Part shown: positions 1-9,153 of the stretch, in pieces
Numbering within the stretch: position 1 is the first letter of the stretch
Layout: each line of letters starts with the position of its first letter
Source: Chryseobacterium gregarium DSM 19109
GTDB taxonomy: Bacteria; Bacteroidota; Bacteroidia; Flavobacteriales; Weeksellaceae
Direction: 5' to 3'
Length of the DNA: 64,000 nt
Assembly: GCF_000430845.1 (NCBI RefSeq)
Contig: NZ_AUMU01000002.1
Coordinates: 62,001 to 126,000 of the forward strand
Made by a program: the position numbers and the translations under genes
The notes under the pieces: model-generated
The model's input: the letters and a program-made list of their open reading frames with translations, nothing else
Told to the model about the DNA's origin: nothing
Database searches by the model: none

Positions 1-1311
1 GAATCCAAAGAAGATGATTATGCTTCGCTGGAGGAATCTTATGAAAGCGAAGGCACAGATACTATTGAAACGGATTTTGATGTTGACCAGTACCTTTATG
101 ACGATGAGCCGACTTATAAAACGGCATCCAGCAACTATTCCCCTGATGATGAAGAATTCGATAACGAAAGCCTCTTAACGGAAGGGCAGTCCCTTTACGA
201 TTATCTGCTGGAGCAGATCCACCTGATCAATATCAGTGACGAGGATGAAAAAATCGCGGAATACCTGATCGGCAACCTTGATACGGATGGTTATTTAAGA
301 AGGGAAATCAAATCCATTGTTGATGACCTTGCCTTCTCTCAGGGTGTTTATACGACCAAGGAAAAAATTGAAGATATTCTTGAAAATTATGTACAGAAGC
401 TTGATCCGCCGGGAGTGGGCGCAAGAGGCCTGCAGGAATGCCTTCTTTTACAGATTGAAAAGAAAGTGAGCTCCAACAAAGCGGTTTCCCTGGCTGCCAA
501 TATCCTAAGGTTCCAGTTTGATGCGCTGACCAATAAGCATTATAACAAGATTATCCAGAAATACGATATTGAAGAGGAAGACCTGAAAGATGCCCTGGAG
601 GAAATTTCTAAATTGTCCCCTAAAGTAGGAGGGAACTTTGATACCCAGACCATCACCATCAACCAGGAAATTATTCCGGATTTTGTAATTCAGGTAAAAG
701 ACGGACAGGTGATTCCTATGCTGAACAGTAAAAATGCTCCGACTTTAAGGGTTTCGGAGGAATATAAGGATATCTTAACCACTTATTCCCACGATAAAAA
801 CTCTTCTGAGCATAAACAGGCCGCTCTGTTCATCAAGCAGAAACTGGATGCCGCAAAATGGTATATTGATGCCATCAATCAGCGCCAGAATACTTTATTG
901 CAGACAATTACAGCCATCGTAAAGTTTCAGAAAGACTATTTTATTACAGGGGATGAAAAATCTTTAAGACCGATGATCCTTAAAGATATTGCAGATATTA
1001 CCGGATTTGATATTTCCACCATTTCAAGGGTGGTAAAAAGCAAATATGCCGATACTTCAAACGGTATTATTTATTTAAAGGATCTGTTTTCAGATAGCCT
1101 GACAAATGATGACGGGGAAGAGGTTTCCACAAAAGAGATCAAAATGCACCTGCAGGAAGTCATCAGCAAGGAAAATAAAAGAAAGCCGTTAACCGATGAT
1201 GCCTTGGTAGTCATTCTGAAAGAACAGGGCTATAATATTGCCAGGAGGACGATCGCCAAATACCGCGAACAGCTTAATATTCCGGTGGCAAGGCTCAGGA
1301 AAGAACTATAA
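1..1311 (+). CDS. rpoN: RNA polymerase sigma-54 factor, 5' end outside window
   Basis: This is the alternative sigma factor that directs RNA polymerase to -24/-12 promoters and needs an AAA+ enhancer-binding activator to open them. The reading frame is open from base 1, so the N-terminal part (region I and probably about 50 residues) lies outside. The fragment starts in an acidic linker, continues through the core-binding domain (LDPPGVGARGLQECL near base 400), a helix-turn-helix (DITGFDISTISRVV near 985-1030) and ends with the signature RpoN box ARRTIAKYREQL at 1240-1275. A hairpin terminator follows directly. It is relevant to the sigma-54-like promoter seen at 27.4 kb. Identification is secure. 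Confidence 0.97.
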   Translation, partial: ESKEDDYASLEESYESEGTDTIETDFDVDQYLYDDEPTYKTASSNYSPDDEEFDNESLLTEGQSLYDYLLEQIHLINISDEDEKIAEYLIGNLDTDGYLRREIKSIVDDLAFSQGVYTTKEKIEDILENYVQKLDPPGVGARGLQECLLLQIEKKVSSNKAVSLAANILRFQFDALTNKHYNKIIQKYDIEEEDLKDALEEISKLSPKVGGNFDTQTITINQEIIPDFVIQVKDGQVIPMLNSKNAPTLRVSEEYKDILTTYSHDKNSSEHKQAALFIKQKLDAAKWYIDAINQRQNTLLQTITAIVKFQKDYFITGDEKSLRPMILKDIADITGFDISTISRVVKSKYADTSNGIIYLKDLFSDSLTNDDGEEVSTKEIKMHLQEVISKENKRKPLTDDALVVILKEQGYNIARRTIAKYREQLNIPVARLRKEL

Positions 1312-1320
1312 AAATAAAAA

Positions 1321-1349
1321 AAAGCATTTCGATCTGAAATGCTTTTTTT
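1321..1349 (+). terminator. Intrinsic terminator after rpoN
   Basis: Perfect 10-bp stem AAAGCATTTC / GAAATGCTTT with loop GATCT, followed by a run of T. The A-rich left flank means it may also work for the convergent minus-strand gene ending at 1400. Confidence 0.85.
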
Positions 1350-1399
1350 ATGCCCGATAATAAATGTTTTATCCGGATTTCTTAAAAATGAATCTCTTA

Positions 1400-2071
1400 T
1401 TATTCCTGAGAGTCTATTTCCTGCAACTGCTTTAAGTTCCGGCCGAGTTTTTTGATAATAATACCGTACACCACCCTGTAATACAGCCAGACAATCAACA
1501 CGGTAAAAACCGTACTGATGATAATGCCGGCTATGAATCCTGTAATTGTGGAACTGGTGATTTCTATATTCTGGGTATTTACAATATAACAAACGAAAAC
1601 AGTAAAAATAGAAGTGAAGGTAATCAACAGCAGGATATTGATTAAGATAAAAGCATTAACGGTCTTCTTAAACTGAATGATTTTAAGGATGAATTTTTTA
1701 AGGTTCTCCTCAATTTTGATATCCTTATAGTTCTGATAGAATTTATAGACAAAATAGGCGGTTACGGCTAAGCTTAAAATTTTTAAGGTCAGGTAAATGT
1801 GGTCAAAAGTCATTTCCAGCTCCGTTGTTTTCCGGATGCCCATTTTTTCAAGAATGCTGATGAATGTATTGGATTCATTACCCTGGATGATATAGAATAA
1901 TCCGATCAGCGAAAAACATGAGAATTCCGCTACGCTGATCCAGAAGATATATTTCACGTAATTCCGTGATTTTCTGTTTAACATCTGAAGGATCTCATGG
2001 TGGTCATACTTTTGCTGAACAGGCTGTTCCTGCCACGTCTTCTTAAAGCTGTCTAAATCAAATTCAGGCAT
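1400..2071 (-). CDS. Membrane protein paired with ECF sigma factor, putative anti-sigma partner
   Basis: A 223-residue protein. The soluble N-terminus (about 40 residues, with FKKTWQEQP and a HHEILQML segment) is followed by about four hydrophobic segments near residues 41-63, 100-118, 143-165 and 175-198, then a short charged tail. Its start overlaps the end of the ECF sigma gene by 8 bp, so the two are translationally coupled. Proteins of this layout often sit behind ECF sigma genes in Flavobacteriia. An anti-sigma or sensing role is inferred only from the gene pair; no zinc-binding anti-sigma motif (HxxxCxxC) is visible. Confidence 0.7.
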   Translation of the reverse strand: MPEFDLDSFKKTWQEQPVQQKYDHHEILQMLNRKSRNYVKYIFWISVAEFSCFSLIGLFYIIQGNESNTFISILEKMGIRKTTELEMTFDHIYLTLKILSLAVTAYFVYKFYQNYKDIKIEENLKKFILKIIQFKKTVNAFILINILLLITFTSIFTVFVCYIVNTQNIEITSSTITGFIAGIIISTVFTVLIVWLYYRVVYGIIIKKLGRNLKQLQEIDSQE

Positions 2072-2555
2072 ATTTTTCCATCTGTTCTTTAAGGGTTTTC
2101 TTTAATCTGTTCATTTTTACCCGGGCATTCACCTCTGTTATTCCGAGGTTTTCCGCAATATCCTTGTAGGGCAGGTCATCCAGGTACATCGTAACGATGG
2201 CTCTTTCCACACTCGGAAGCGTTTTTATTACCGTATACAAAAGTGATACCTGTTGTTGTTTTTCGTCATCATCTTCTATAAAATCTGAATGATTGATGTC
2301 CAGCTCATTGGTAGGCAGGCTTTTGATTTTTTTCCTGAAAAGGGTAATGGCTGTATTAAGGGCGACGCGGTACATCCATGTGGAAATCTTGGAATTTCCT
2401 TTAAATGATTCATAGCTTCTCCACAGCTGCAGGACGATTTCCTGGAATAGGTCTTCCTCATCCTCCAGAGAATTGGTATACAGGCGTGATACCTTGATAA
2501 TCAGGCCCTGATTATCCTTGATAAGCTGCGCAAATTCCTTTTCTTTTGAAGCCAA
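2064..2555 (-). CDS. ECF-type RNA polymerase sigma factor (sigma-70 family)
   Basis: A 163-residue sigma factor with only regions 2 and 4, the ECF layout. Region 2 covers about residues 8-80 (EEDLFQEIVLQLWRS, then ISTWMYRVALNTAI). Region 4 covers about 100-157 with the helix-turn-helix YKDIAENLGITEVNARVKMN. It is first in a two-gene unit with the membrane protein that overlaps its 3' end. The target regulon cannot be read from the sequence. Two direct copies of TAACAATGTAA lie upstream and may be autoregulatory. Confidence 0.93.
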   Translation of the reverse strand: MASKEKEFAQLIKDNQGLIIKVSRLYTNSLEDEEDLFQEIVLQLWRSYESFKGNSKISTWMYRVALNTAITLFRKKIKSLPTNELDINHSDFIEDDDEKQQQVSLLYTVIKTLPSVERAIVTMYLDDLPYKDIAENLGITEVNARVKMNRLKKTLKEQMEKYA

Positions 2556-2602
2556 TGCCGGTTAGTAAATTGTTGCACGAAGATAAAGACAAAATATTAA
2601 TT

Positions 2603-2629
2603 TAACAATGTAATAATCTAACAATGTAA
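2603..2629. repeat. Direct repeat TAACAATGTAA x2 upstream of ECF gene
   Basis: Identical 11-mers start at 2603 and 2619, 16 bp apart, in the 160-bp gap between the ECF sigma gene and rnpB. They could be a regulator-binding site or part of an ECF-type promoter; nothing in the sequence decides this. Confidence 0.5.
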
Positions 2630-2679
2630 AAAATAGTTATCAGTTAAATTTTGCATTATTAGACGGCTGCATTGGTAAA

Positions 2680-2712
2680 TTGTTACATTTTGTTTCAATT
2701 TACCTATCTTTG
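2680..2712 (+). promoter_or_regulatory. Promoter of rnpB (TTG-N22-TATCTTTG)
   Basis: TTG at 2680-2682, a 22-bp spacer and TATCTTTG at 2705-2712 match the Bacteroidota housekeeping promoter (-33 TTTG, -7 TAnnTTTG). The 5' strand of RNase P helix P1 begins at 2716, so transcription must start about 4 nt after the TTTG. This gives an internal ruler for other promoters in the window. Confidence 0.8.
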
Positions 2713-2715
2713 CAG

Positions 2716-3039
2716 CCACGAGAAAATCGGCCTGTTGATTCTTGCTTCGGTAAGGGTAGGAAAGTCCGGACACCAGAGAGCAGCAAAGCGGATAACATCC
2801 GTCACCCGTGAGGGTAGGACAAGTGCAACAGAAAGCAGGTACAGTTCGGCTGTAGTGAAACCAGGTAAACTCTTTGCGGTGCAATGATAAGTATATCGGT
2901 TCTTTTCAGCAATGGAAATAGGAGCGGCTCGCTCTGAAAGCCGAGGGGTAATCAGCTCAAGTTTTGCAGCAATGCACGACGCAGATAAATAACAGGCACT
3001 TTTTAAAGTACAAAATCCGGCTTACAGATTTTCTCGTGG
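2716..3039 (+). ncRNA. rnpB: RNase P RNA, bacterial class A
   Basis: This is the catalytic RNA of RNase P, which cleaves the 5' leader from pre-tRNA. The ends pair perfectly: CCACGAGAAAATC at 2716-2728 with GATTTTCTCGTGG at 3027-3039 (helix P1). The conserved core GGAAAGTCCGGACACC lies near 2760, followed by an ACAGAAA segment near 2828 and the 3' conserved stretch near 3015-3030. A T run follows at 3040-3046. The length of about 324 nt is normal. Short open frames inside it on both strands are incidental. Confidence 0.95.
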
Positions 3040-3119
3040 TTTTTTTAAAAGCTGGAAGAGGGAAGTTTTGATACAGTGAATTTTTCTTACAACTTCCATC
3101 CTCCATCCTTCATCTGAAT

Positions 3120-3989
3120 TTATTCTTTTTCCAGTTGCTTTTTAGCATCATCCAGACCTGCCCGGTCTTTTTCTGAAAGCTGAGGATATTTCAGGTCCAT
3201 TTTTTCCAGAGCATCAATAATGATCTGTATAGCGGCTAAGCGGGCAAACCATTTGTTGTCTGCCGGGATGACATGCCAGGGTGCGTTTTCCTTTGAGGTC
3301 TCGTTGATCGCTGTTTCGTAGCATTCCATATATTGGTCGAATAAAGCCCTTTCCGGAAGGTCTGCCGCTGAAAATTTCCAGTTTTTCTCCTGCTCATCAA
3401 TTCTGGCAATCAGTCTTTTCTTTTGCTCGTCTTTGGAGACATTTAAAAATATTTTAACAACCGTTGTTCCGTTTTGCGTAAGGTGCTTTTCAAAATTCCT
3501 GATGCTCTCATACCGGTTTTCCCAGAATGTCTTGTCAAAATCCTTTACGGAATCCCAGGTCTTTTCACTTAAATTATATTCAGGATGTACCTTGCATACC
3601 AGTACGCTTTCATAATGCGAACGGTTGAAGATCCCGATCATCCCTTTCTGAGGCAAGGCCAGGTAATGTCTCCACAAAAAATCATGGGAATATTCTTTGG
3701 AGCTGGGTGTTTTAAAGCTCATGACATTGCACCCCTGTGGGTTTACCCCGCCGAAAACATGCTCGATCAGGCTGTCTTTTCCTGCGGCATCCATAGCCTG
3801 AAGCACGACCAACAGCGACTGGCTGCCGTCTGCGTACAGTTTTTCCTGAAGCTCACGGAGTTTTTCCTGTTCCTGGGTAAGAAGCGCTACGCCTTCTTCT
3901 TTAGTCATTTTGCCTTCATATGCGGTGGGTGCTTTTTTAATAGAAAATTTTCCTTTGATTAAAAAATCGTCTGACAAATCGGTATTCAT
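3120..3989 (-). CDS. Polyphosphate kinase 2 (PPK2) family nucleotide phosphotransferase
   Basis: A 289-residue soluble enzyme transferring phosphate between polyphosphate and AMP/ADP or other nucleotides. The P-loop-like motif AMDAAGKDS is at residues 65-73. The motif GVNPQGCNVMSFKTPS follows, and the Walker B-like IGIFNRSHYE lies at 118-127; these three motifs define PPK2. A lid-type basic segment (KDEQKKRLIARIDEQ) is near 190-205. The length fits single-domain PPK2. Whether it prefers AMP, ADP or polyphosphate synthesis cannot be told from sequence alone. It appears monocistronic. Confidence 0.92.
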   Translation of the reverse strand: MNTDLSDDFLIKGKFSIKKAPTAYEGKMTKEEGVALLTQEQEKLRELQEKLYADGSQSLLVVLQAMDAAGKDSLIEHVFGGVNPQGCNVMSFKTPSSKEYSHDFLWRHYLALPQKGMIGIFNRSHYESVLVCKVHPEYNLSEKTWDSVKDFDKTFWENRYESIRNFEKHLTQNGTTVVKIFLNVSKDEQKKRLIARIDEQEKNWKFSAADLPERALFDQYMECYETAINETSKENAPWHVIPADNKWFARLAAIQIIIDALEKMDLKYPQLSEKDRAGLDDAKKQLEKE

Positions 3990-4099
3990 ATTTTAATAGT
4001 TGATTTAATGATTTAATGTATTTCTAAATCCAAAACATAAAGCTATAAGCCTAACATCCGGTTTATAACATCTAATTTCTTACTTAAATATAATAAAAA

Positions 4100-4121
4100 A
4101 ACCGCCTCAACGGAGACGGTT
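4100..4121 (-). terminator. Terminator of the DUF1573 gene
   Basis: On the minus strand the stem AACCGTCTC / GAGGCGGTT (one G-T pair, loop CGTT) is followed by seven T, 22 bp after the stop codon at 4143. Confidence 0.85.
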
Positions 4122-4142
4122 TCTTTATTTTTTAAGTAGAGA

Positions 4143-4610
4143 TTACTTCACAGAAGCTACTTTTTTAGCCTGCTTTGCCGCTTTTTTGTCAGCTTTTGCT
4201 TTCGCTTTCAGTTCTTCAGGAGTTAACGGTTTTGGTTCAGGAGCATTCGCGTCTACGTTTCCTTTGATGTAGATGACGCTTCTGCTGTTCGCAGGATCGT
4301 TGGAAAATACTTCGATCATTTTGTTGAACCCGCCGTTAATAGCCGTGTTGTATCCTACCTTAATCTGAGCAGATTTTCCCGGCATAATAGGGTCTGTCTT
4401 AAATTCAGGCGTTGTACATCCGCAAGATGCTTTTACATTAGAAAGTACCAGAGGCTTGTCACCGGTATTGGTTACCGTGAAAAATCTTGTACCGTCTGAA
4501 CTGGGTTTGATGGTACCGTAATCATAAGTGGTCCTGTCAAACGTGATGGTTTGTGCAGATGCTAATGCAAATGTTCCGAATAATGCAATTCCTGCAATTA
4601 ATTTTTTCAT
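4143..4610 (-). CDS. Exported DUF1573 protein
   Basis: A 155-residue protein with an N-terminal signal peptide (MKKLIAGIALFGTFALASA). It has a single DUF1573 domain, an immunoglobulin-like fold common in Bacteroidota periplasmic proteins; the hallmark ASCGCTTPEF is at 61-70 with cysteines 63 and 65. The C-terminal 25 residues are Lys/Ala-rich and probably extended. The start is set at the Met that begins the signal peptide; a longer frame 16 codons upstream would hide the signal. Function unknown. Confidence 0.9.
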   Translation of the reverse strand: MKKLIAGIALFGTFALASAQTITFDRTTYDYGTIKPSSDGTRFFTVTNTGDKPLVLSNVKASCGCTTPEFKTDPIMPGKSAQIKVGYNTAINGGFNKMIEVFSNDPANSRSVIYIKGNVDANAPEPKPLTPEELKAKAKADKKAAKQAKKVASVK

Positions 4611-4705
4611 ATTCTTGAATGTTATTAAATACGTTCTTAGATAAATTTTGAGAAACAAAGTTAAAAATTATTTTAATTCATACTCAAAATTTTTTTTCTT
4701 TAGAC

Positions 4706-4713
4706 TATTTTTG
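4706..4713 (+). promoter_or_regulatory. -7 element of valS promoter
   Basis: TATTTTTG matches TAnnTTTG and lies 28 bp before the valS start. No clear -33 TTG is present at 17-23 bp, so the match is partial. Confidence 0.55.
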
Positions 4714-4741
4714 CACATTGTAAAGTAAAGTAATAGAATTT

Positions 4742-7357
4742 ATGCAGATTTCAGAAAAGTACAATCCACAGGAAACAGAGCAGAAGTGGTATAATTACTG
4801 GTTGGAAAACAAATATTTCCATTCAGAGCCGAATGAAAAGCCGCCTTACACTGTTGTCATTCCTCCTCCCAACGTTACGGGGATTTTGCACATGGGGCAC
4901 ATGCTGAACAATACCATTCAGGATGTTCTGGTCCGCCGTGCAAGGATGCAGGGCTTTAATGCCTGCTGGGTTCCGGGAACGGATCATGCTTCTATTGCTA
5001 CCGAGGCAAAAGTGGTTGCCAAACTGAAATCTGAAGGAATCAATAAATCGGATATTACCCGTGAAGAATTTTTAAAGCATGCCTGGGAATGGACCGACAA
5101 ATATGGCGGAACGATCCTCGAGCAGCTGAAAAAATTAGGGTGTTCATGCGATTGGGACAGAACCCGTTTTACGATGGAAGAATCTCTTTCTCAGCAGGTG
5201 ATTAAAAGTTTTGTCGATCTGTATAATAAAGGATTGATTTACCGTGGGTACCGGATGGTGAACTGGGATCCCGAAGCAAAGACCAATATTTCCGACGAAG
5301 AGGTCATCTTTAAAGAACAGAACGGAAAATTATATTTCCTTAAATATAAAATTGAAGGGACGGAAGAGTTCCTTTCGGTAGCTACCACGCGTCCTGAAAC
5401 GATTTTCGGGGATACTGCCGTTTGTATCAATCCCAATGACGAAAGGTATGCTCACCTGAAAGGCAAAAAAGTAATCGTACCGATCGTCAACAGAGTGGTT
5501 CCGATTATTGAAGATGAATATGTGGATATTGAATTCGGGACAGGTGCATTGAAAATTACGCCGGCTCATGACGTGAATGACTACGAGATCGGGCAGAAGC
5601 ACCATCTTCAGATGATTGATTCTCTGGATGATGACGGAAACTTAAATGACCACGGCCAGCATTATGCCGGAAAAAACAGGTTTGACGTAAGAAAGCAGAT
5701 CGCAAAAGAATTACAGGAAAAAGATCTTTTGCTGAAAGCAGAAGATTATGTAAATAAAGTAGGGACTTCCGAAAGGACAGGCGCCGTTATTGAGCCTAAA
5801 GTTTCAGTTCAGTGGTTCCTGAAAATGTCTGAAATCGCAAAACCGGCTTTGGATGTTGTCATGGACGATGAGGTGAAGTTTTATCCTGAAAAGTTTAAAA
5901 ATACCTACAAACACTGGATGGAGAACATCCGCGACTGGAATATTTCCCGCCAATTATGGTGGGGACAGCAGATTCCTGCATTTTATTACGGAGACGGAGA
6001 ACATGATTTCGTCGTTGCTGAAAGCATCGCTGAAGCGCTGGTTCTGGCCAAAGAAAAATCGCAGATCGCAGATCTTCAGATCTCAGATTTGCGCCAGGAT
6101 GAAGATGCCCTTGATACCTGGTTCTCATCATGGCTATGGCCGATGTCTGTATTTGACGGCCTGAACGATCCTGAAAATAAAGATATTAATTACTATTATC
6201 CCACTTCCGATCTGGTAACCGGTCCGGATATCATATTCTTCTGGGTTGCGAGAATGATCATGGCAGGATTGGAATACCGGAAAGAGGTTCCGTTCAAAAA
6301 TGTTTATTTCACGGGGATCGTAAGAGACAGCCAGCGAAGGAAAATGTCGAAATCTTTAGGGAATTCGCCGGATCCGCTGGAATTGATGGACAAGTATGGT
6401 GCCGATGGGGTTCGTGTAGGGATTTTATTGAGTTCTGCCGCCGGAAACGACCTTCTTTTTGATGAAGATTTAATGCTGCAGGGAAGAAATTTCATGTCGA
6501 AAATCTGGAGTGCATTCCGGTTGATCAATATGTGGAGCCATGAAGATAAACCTGCAAATCCCGCAGAGACTCAGGCCATCGAATGGTTTGAAAATAAATT
6601 AAACAAGACAATCATTGATATTGATGATCAGTTTGAAAAGTTCAGGATTTCCGATGCCTTGCATTTGATCTATAAATTAATCTGGGATGATTTCTGCGGT
6701 TACTATCTTGAAGCGATCAAGCCGAATTATGGTGAAGGAATTTCCAAAGAAGTTTACCATAAGACCGTTGCCCTTTTCGAAGAATTAATGAAACTGGTCC
6801 ATCCGTTTTTACCGTTCCAGTCAGAAGAAATCTGGCAGTTGATTTCGGAAAGAAAAACCGATGAGGCTTTGGTGATCGCCCAGCAAAAGAAAGCGGAAGC
6901 ATTTAATGAAGATATTATTAAGAACTTTGAAACGGCAACAGAGGTGATTTCGGGGGTAAGAAATTACCGCCAGACCAAGGGGATTTCCCCGAAAGAAGCA
7001 GCAGAGATTTTTACCAATGCCTCCGGGTTTGCCAATGAACCGGTTATTAAAAAACTGGCCAATGTTTCAGAAATTCATTTCGGAACAAAAACAGACAAGC
7101 CGAGCTTTACATTTTTGGTCGGGTCAACGGAAGTTTCAATCCCGTTAAGCGAAAACTTAGATTTGGGAGAAGAAAAAATAAAGACAGAAGAGGAATTAAA
7201 ATACTTGAAAGGATTTTTAATTTCTGTTGATAAAAAATTGTCTAACGAGAAATTCGTTGCCAATGCAAAGCCTGAAATCGTAGAAGTGGAGCGCAGAAAA
7301 CAGAAAGATGCCCGGGACAAAATTGCCATTCTGGAAGAAAAACTGAAAAGCTTATAA
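4742..7357 (+). CDS. valS: Valyl-tRNA synthetase
   Basis: A class Ia aminoacyl-tRNA synthetase charging tRNA-Val. The 871-residue length is normal. The HIGH motif appears as HMGH at residues 50-53 and KMSKS at 534-538. The editing (CP1) domain, with the threonine-rich VATTRPETIFGDTAV stretch, lies between them. The WISRQLWWGQ-type segment (NISRQLWWGQQIPAFY) precedes KMSKS. The C-terminus ends in the coiled-coil tRNA-binding arm typical of bacterial ValRS (about 805-871, rich in K and E). Monocistronic with its own promoter. Confidence 0.98.
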   Translation: MQISEKYNPQETEQKWYNYWLENKYFHSEPNEKPPYTVVIPPPNVTGILHMGHMLNNTIQDVLVRRARMQGFNACWVPGTDHASIATEAKVVAKLKSEGINKSDITREEFLKHAWEWTDKYGGTILEQLKKLGCSCDWDRTRFTMEESLSQQVIKSFVDLYNKGLIYRGYRMVNWDPEAKTNISDEEVIFKEQNGKLYFLKYKIEGTEEFLSVATTRPETIFGDTAVCINPNDERYAHLKGKKVIVPIVNRVVPIIEDEYVDIEFGTGALKITPAHDVNDYEIGQKHHLQMIDSLDDDGNLNDHGQHYAGKNRFDVRKQIAKELQEKDLLLKAEDYVNKVGTSERTGAVIEPKVSVQWFLKMSEIAKPALDVVMDDEVKFYPEKFKNTYKHWMENIRDWNISRQLWWGQQIPAFYYGDGEHDFVVAESIAEALVLAKEKSQIADLQISDLRQDEDALDTWFSSWLWPMSVFDGLNDPENKDINYYYPTSDLVTGPDIIFFWVARMIMAGLEYRKEVPFKNVYFTGIVRDSQRRKMSKSLGNSPDPLELMDKYGADGVRVGILLSSAAGNDLLFDEDLMLQGRNFMSKIWSAFRLINMWSHEDKPANPAETQAIEWFENKLNKTIIDIDDQFEKFRISDALHLIYKLIWDDFCGYYLEAIKPNYGEGISKEVYHKTVALFEELMKLVHPFLPFQSEEIWQLISERKTDEALVIAQQKKAEAFNEDIIKNFETATEVISGVRNYRQTKGISPKEAAEIFTNASGFANEPVIKKLANVSEIHFGTKTDKPSFTFLVGSTEVSIPLSENLDLGEEKIKTEEELKYLKGFLISVDKKLSNEKFVANAKPEIVEVERRKQKDARDKIAILEEKLKSL

Positions 7358-7462
7358 CGGGTCCGGAATGATTTTAAACGATTTATTGAATATCAGGCTG
7401 AATATAATAGGATGAACGATACATGCTTCATGTTCACCTGATACCGAAATGAATATAAATAC

Positions 7463-8098
7463 ATGACACACATAGAAAACATACAAAAATTATTCTCAAA
7501 AGACTTCGTGGAAAGCCCGTTACTGGAAAGCTTCGAAGTTGGGAAAATCTATCTTTCCAGCGGGAAACTGGTGGCCTGTGATCCTGTGATTACCAATGAT
7601 ATGCAGCCGTTTACCACGGTATTCCCGAAAGGCGATTTCACTGTTTTGCTGCACAAGGAAAGGGAAAGCAATTGTGTCGCGTATGCCGAAATAATTTTCA
7701 GCAGTTCTGAAATTTCAGGCTGGCAGCTGGCGACAACCGAAGGGCAGCGCGTGAAAGATCTGGCGGAAGGCGAAATTTTCGGATACCCTGTGGAAAGCGG
7801 AATGGGGTGTTTCATGGATGGCGATACCCAGAATATCCTGAATGAGCTTGAACAAAGGCTGTATCACAGCAAAGGGGTGGATTTCATGGGGATTTATGAA
7901 GAGTTTTTCCATGAGCATTTCTTTGATGAAAACGGGGCCATTGACCAGTATGCGTTCTTAAAACCGTCGGATCATCATCCTGGAACCATTTTTGCCTTTG
8001 AAACCGGATACGGCGAAGGTTTTTATGCAAGTTATATTGCGTATGATAAAAACCAGGTGCCGGTAAAGGTAGTCACTGAATTTATTGAAATCAGTTAA
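7463..8098 (+). CDS. DUF4241 domain protein
   Basis: A 211-residue protein without signal peptide or membrane segment. Sequence features match DUF4241: an N-terminal SSGKLVACDPV segment, a central YPVESGMGCFMDGD motif and a C-terminal aromatic-rich FAFETGYGEGFYASYIAYD region. No enzymatic motif is recognised. Family members occur scattered in bacteria, often as single genes, and have no firmly assigned role. The gap to the downstream sugar-kinase gene is 77 bp, so co-transcription is possible. Confidence 0.85.
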   Translation: MTHIENIQKLFSKDFVESPLLESFEVGKIYLSSGKLVACDPVITNDMQPFTTVFPKGDFTVLLHKERESNCVAYAEIIFSSSEISGWQLATTEGQRVKDLAEGEIFGYPVESGMGCFMDGDTQNILNELEQRLYHSKGVDFMGIYEEFFHEHFFDENGAIDQYAFLKPSDHHPGTIFAFETGYGEGFYASYIAYDKNQVPVKVVTEFIEIS

Positions 8099-8175
8099 TC
8101 AGCATTATTGATCTGCAATAGAATTCCCGCCTTATGCATGGGGTATTGCTTGGTCAACACAAAATAATAAATACA

Positions 8176-9063
8176 ATGAATTTCTCATCAGAACAGCCGA
8201 AAATCATCGTTGTAGGAAGCTCCTCGATTGATCTTGTTTTAGAAACTGAAAAAGTCCCGTGCGGAAATGAAACGGTCATTGCCCATTATTCAGAGCGTTA
8301 TTTCGGAGGGAAAGGAGCCAATCAGGCGGTGGGAACCGCGAGGTTAGGGGCCAGTGTGTATTTTATCGGCTGTGTCGGGGCAGATCCTCTCGGCCAGCAG
8401 GTCACGAAGAATATGGTAAGCGAGAATGTTAACGTTGATTTTGTATTTGAAACCGACCGCGAAGCCACAGGAACGGCTTACGTGACAACATCCGGGGGAA
8501 GCGCCGCGATTGTAGTGGTGCCTGCGGCCAACAATCACCTGAACAGTGAACATGTAGAGGCAGCAGATCAGCATTTTCATACGGCAGATCTTATCCTCCT
8601 TCAGCTTGAAGTTTCAATGGACGTGATTGAATATACGATCAGAAAAGCCAAGGAATACCATAAAAAAATAGGCCTGTATGCATCTCCTGCACAGAAACTG
8701 AGCGAGGAGGTGCTGGAAGCGGTTGATTTTATTGTGGTGAAAAGCAATGAACTGCATATTGTTTTTGGCGAGGACCAGAGAGAAGATATTCTTAAAAAAT
8801 ATTTCAATAAGCTTTTTGTGAGGGACGATATCAACTCTACCGTTTATTTCGATGGGACAGAAATGAAATACTGCAGGAATGATCACGATAAAAATGCGTA
8901 CACCATGGGAATGGGGGATGCTTTCACGTCCGGGTTTTCCATTGCATTGTGCCATAACAATGATATTGAAGAATGTGTGAGGTTCGGTAATCAGGTTTCA
9001 TCAATGGTCTCTGTCAGGAAGGGTTCCCAGACGGGACTTCCGAGAGTGTCTGATTTTCTTTAA
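8176..9063 (+). CDS. PfkB-family carbohydrate kinase, ribokinase-like
   Basis: A 295-residue sugar kinase. The first PfkB signature GGKGANQAVGTARLG begins at residue 44. The second signature reads MGMGDAFTSGF, with GMGD at 245-248 in place of the usual GAGD; the catalytic Asp (248) is kept. This layout fits ribokinase, although substrate cannot be fixed by sequence and no sugar transport gene is adjacent. The Met at 8176 is preferred over one 14 codons upstream because homologues begin just before the first beta strand (KIIVVGSSSIDL). A strong terminator follows. Confidence 0.85.
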   Translation: MNFSSEQPKIIVVGSSSIDLVLETEKVPCGNETVIAHYSERYFGGKGANQAVGTARLGASVYFIGCVGADPLGQQVTKNMVSENVNVDFVFETDREATGTAYVTTSGGSAAIVVVPAANNHLNSEHVEAADQHFHTADLILLQLEVSMDVIEYTIRKAKEYHKKIGLYASPAQKLSEEVLEAVDFIVVKSNELHIVFGEDQREDILKKYFNKLFVRDDINSTVYFDGTEMKYCRNDHDKNAYTMGMGDAFTSGFSIALCHNNDIEECVRFGNQVSSMVSVRKGSQTGLPRVSDFL

Positions 9064-9113
9064 GTTATTTCCTGCATATCGAAAACTTAAAAACATAGCC
9101 TGTAATACAGTTT

Positions 9114-9149
9114 AAAATTTCACTTTTACAGTGGAATTTTTCTTTTTTT
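9114..9149 (+). terminator. Intrinsic terminator after the ribokinase-like gene
   Basis: An 11-bp stem AAAATTTCACT / AGTGGAATTTT (one T-G pair, loop TTTAC) is followed by a T run. It ends only 4 bp before the start codon of the next gene. Confidence 0.8.
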
Positions 9150-9153
9150 ATGT

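Noticed and set aside
2618..2887. Open frames on both strands across the RNase P RNA region
   Set aside because: They coincide with rnpB, whose P1 helix and conserved core explain the sequence.
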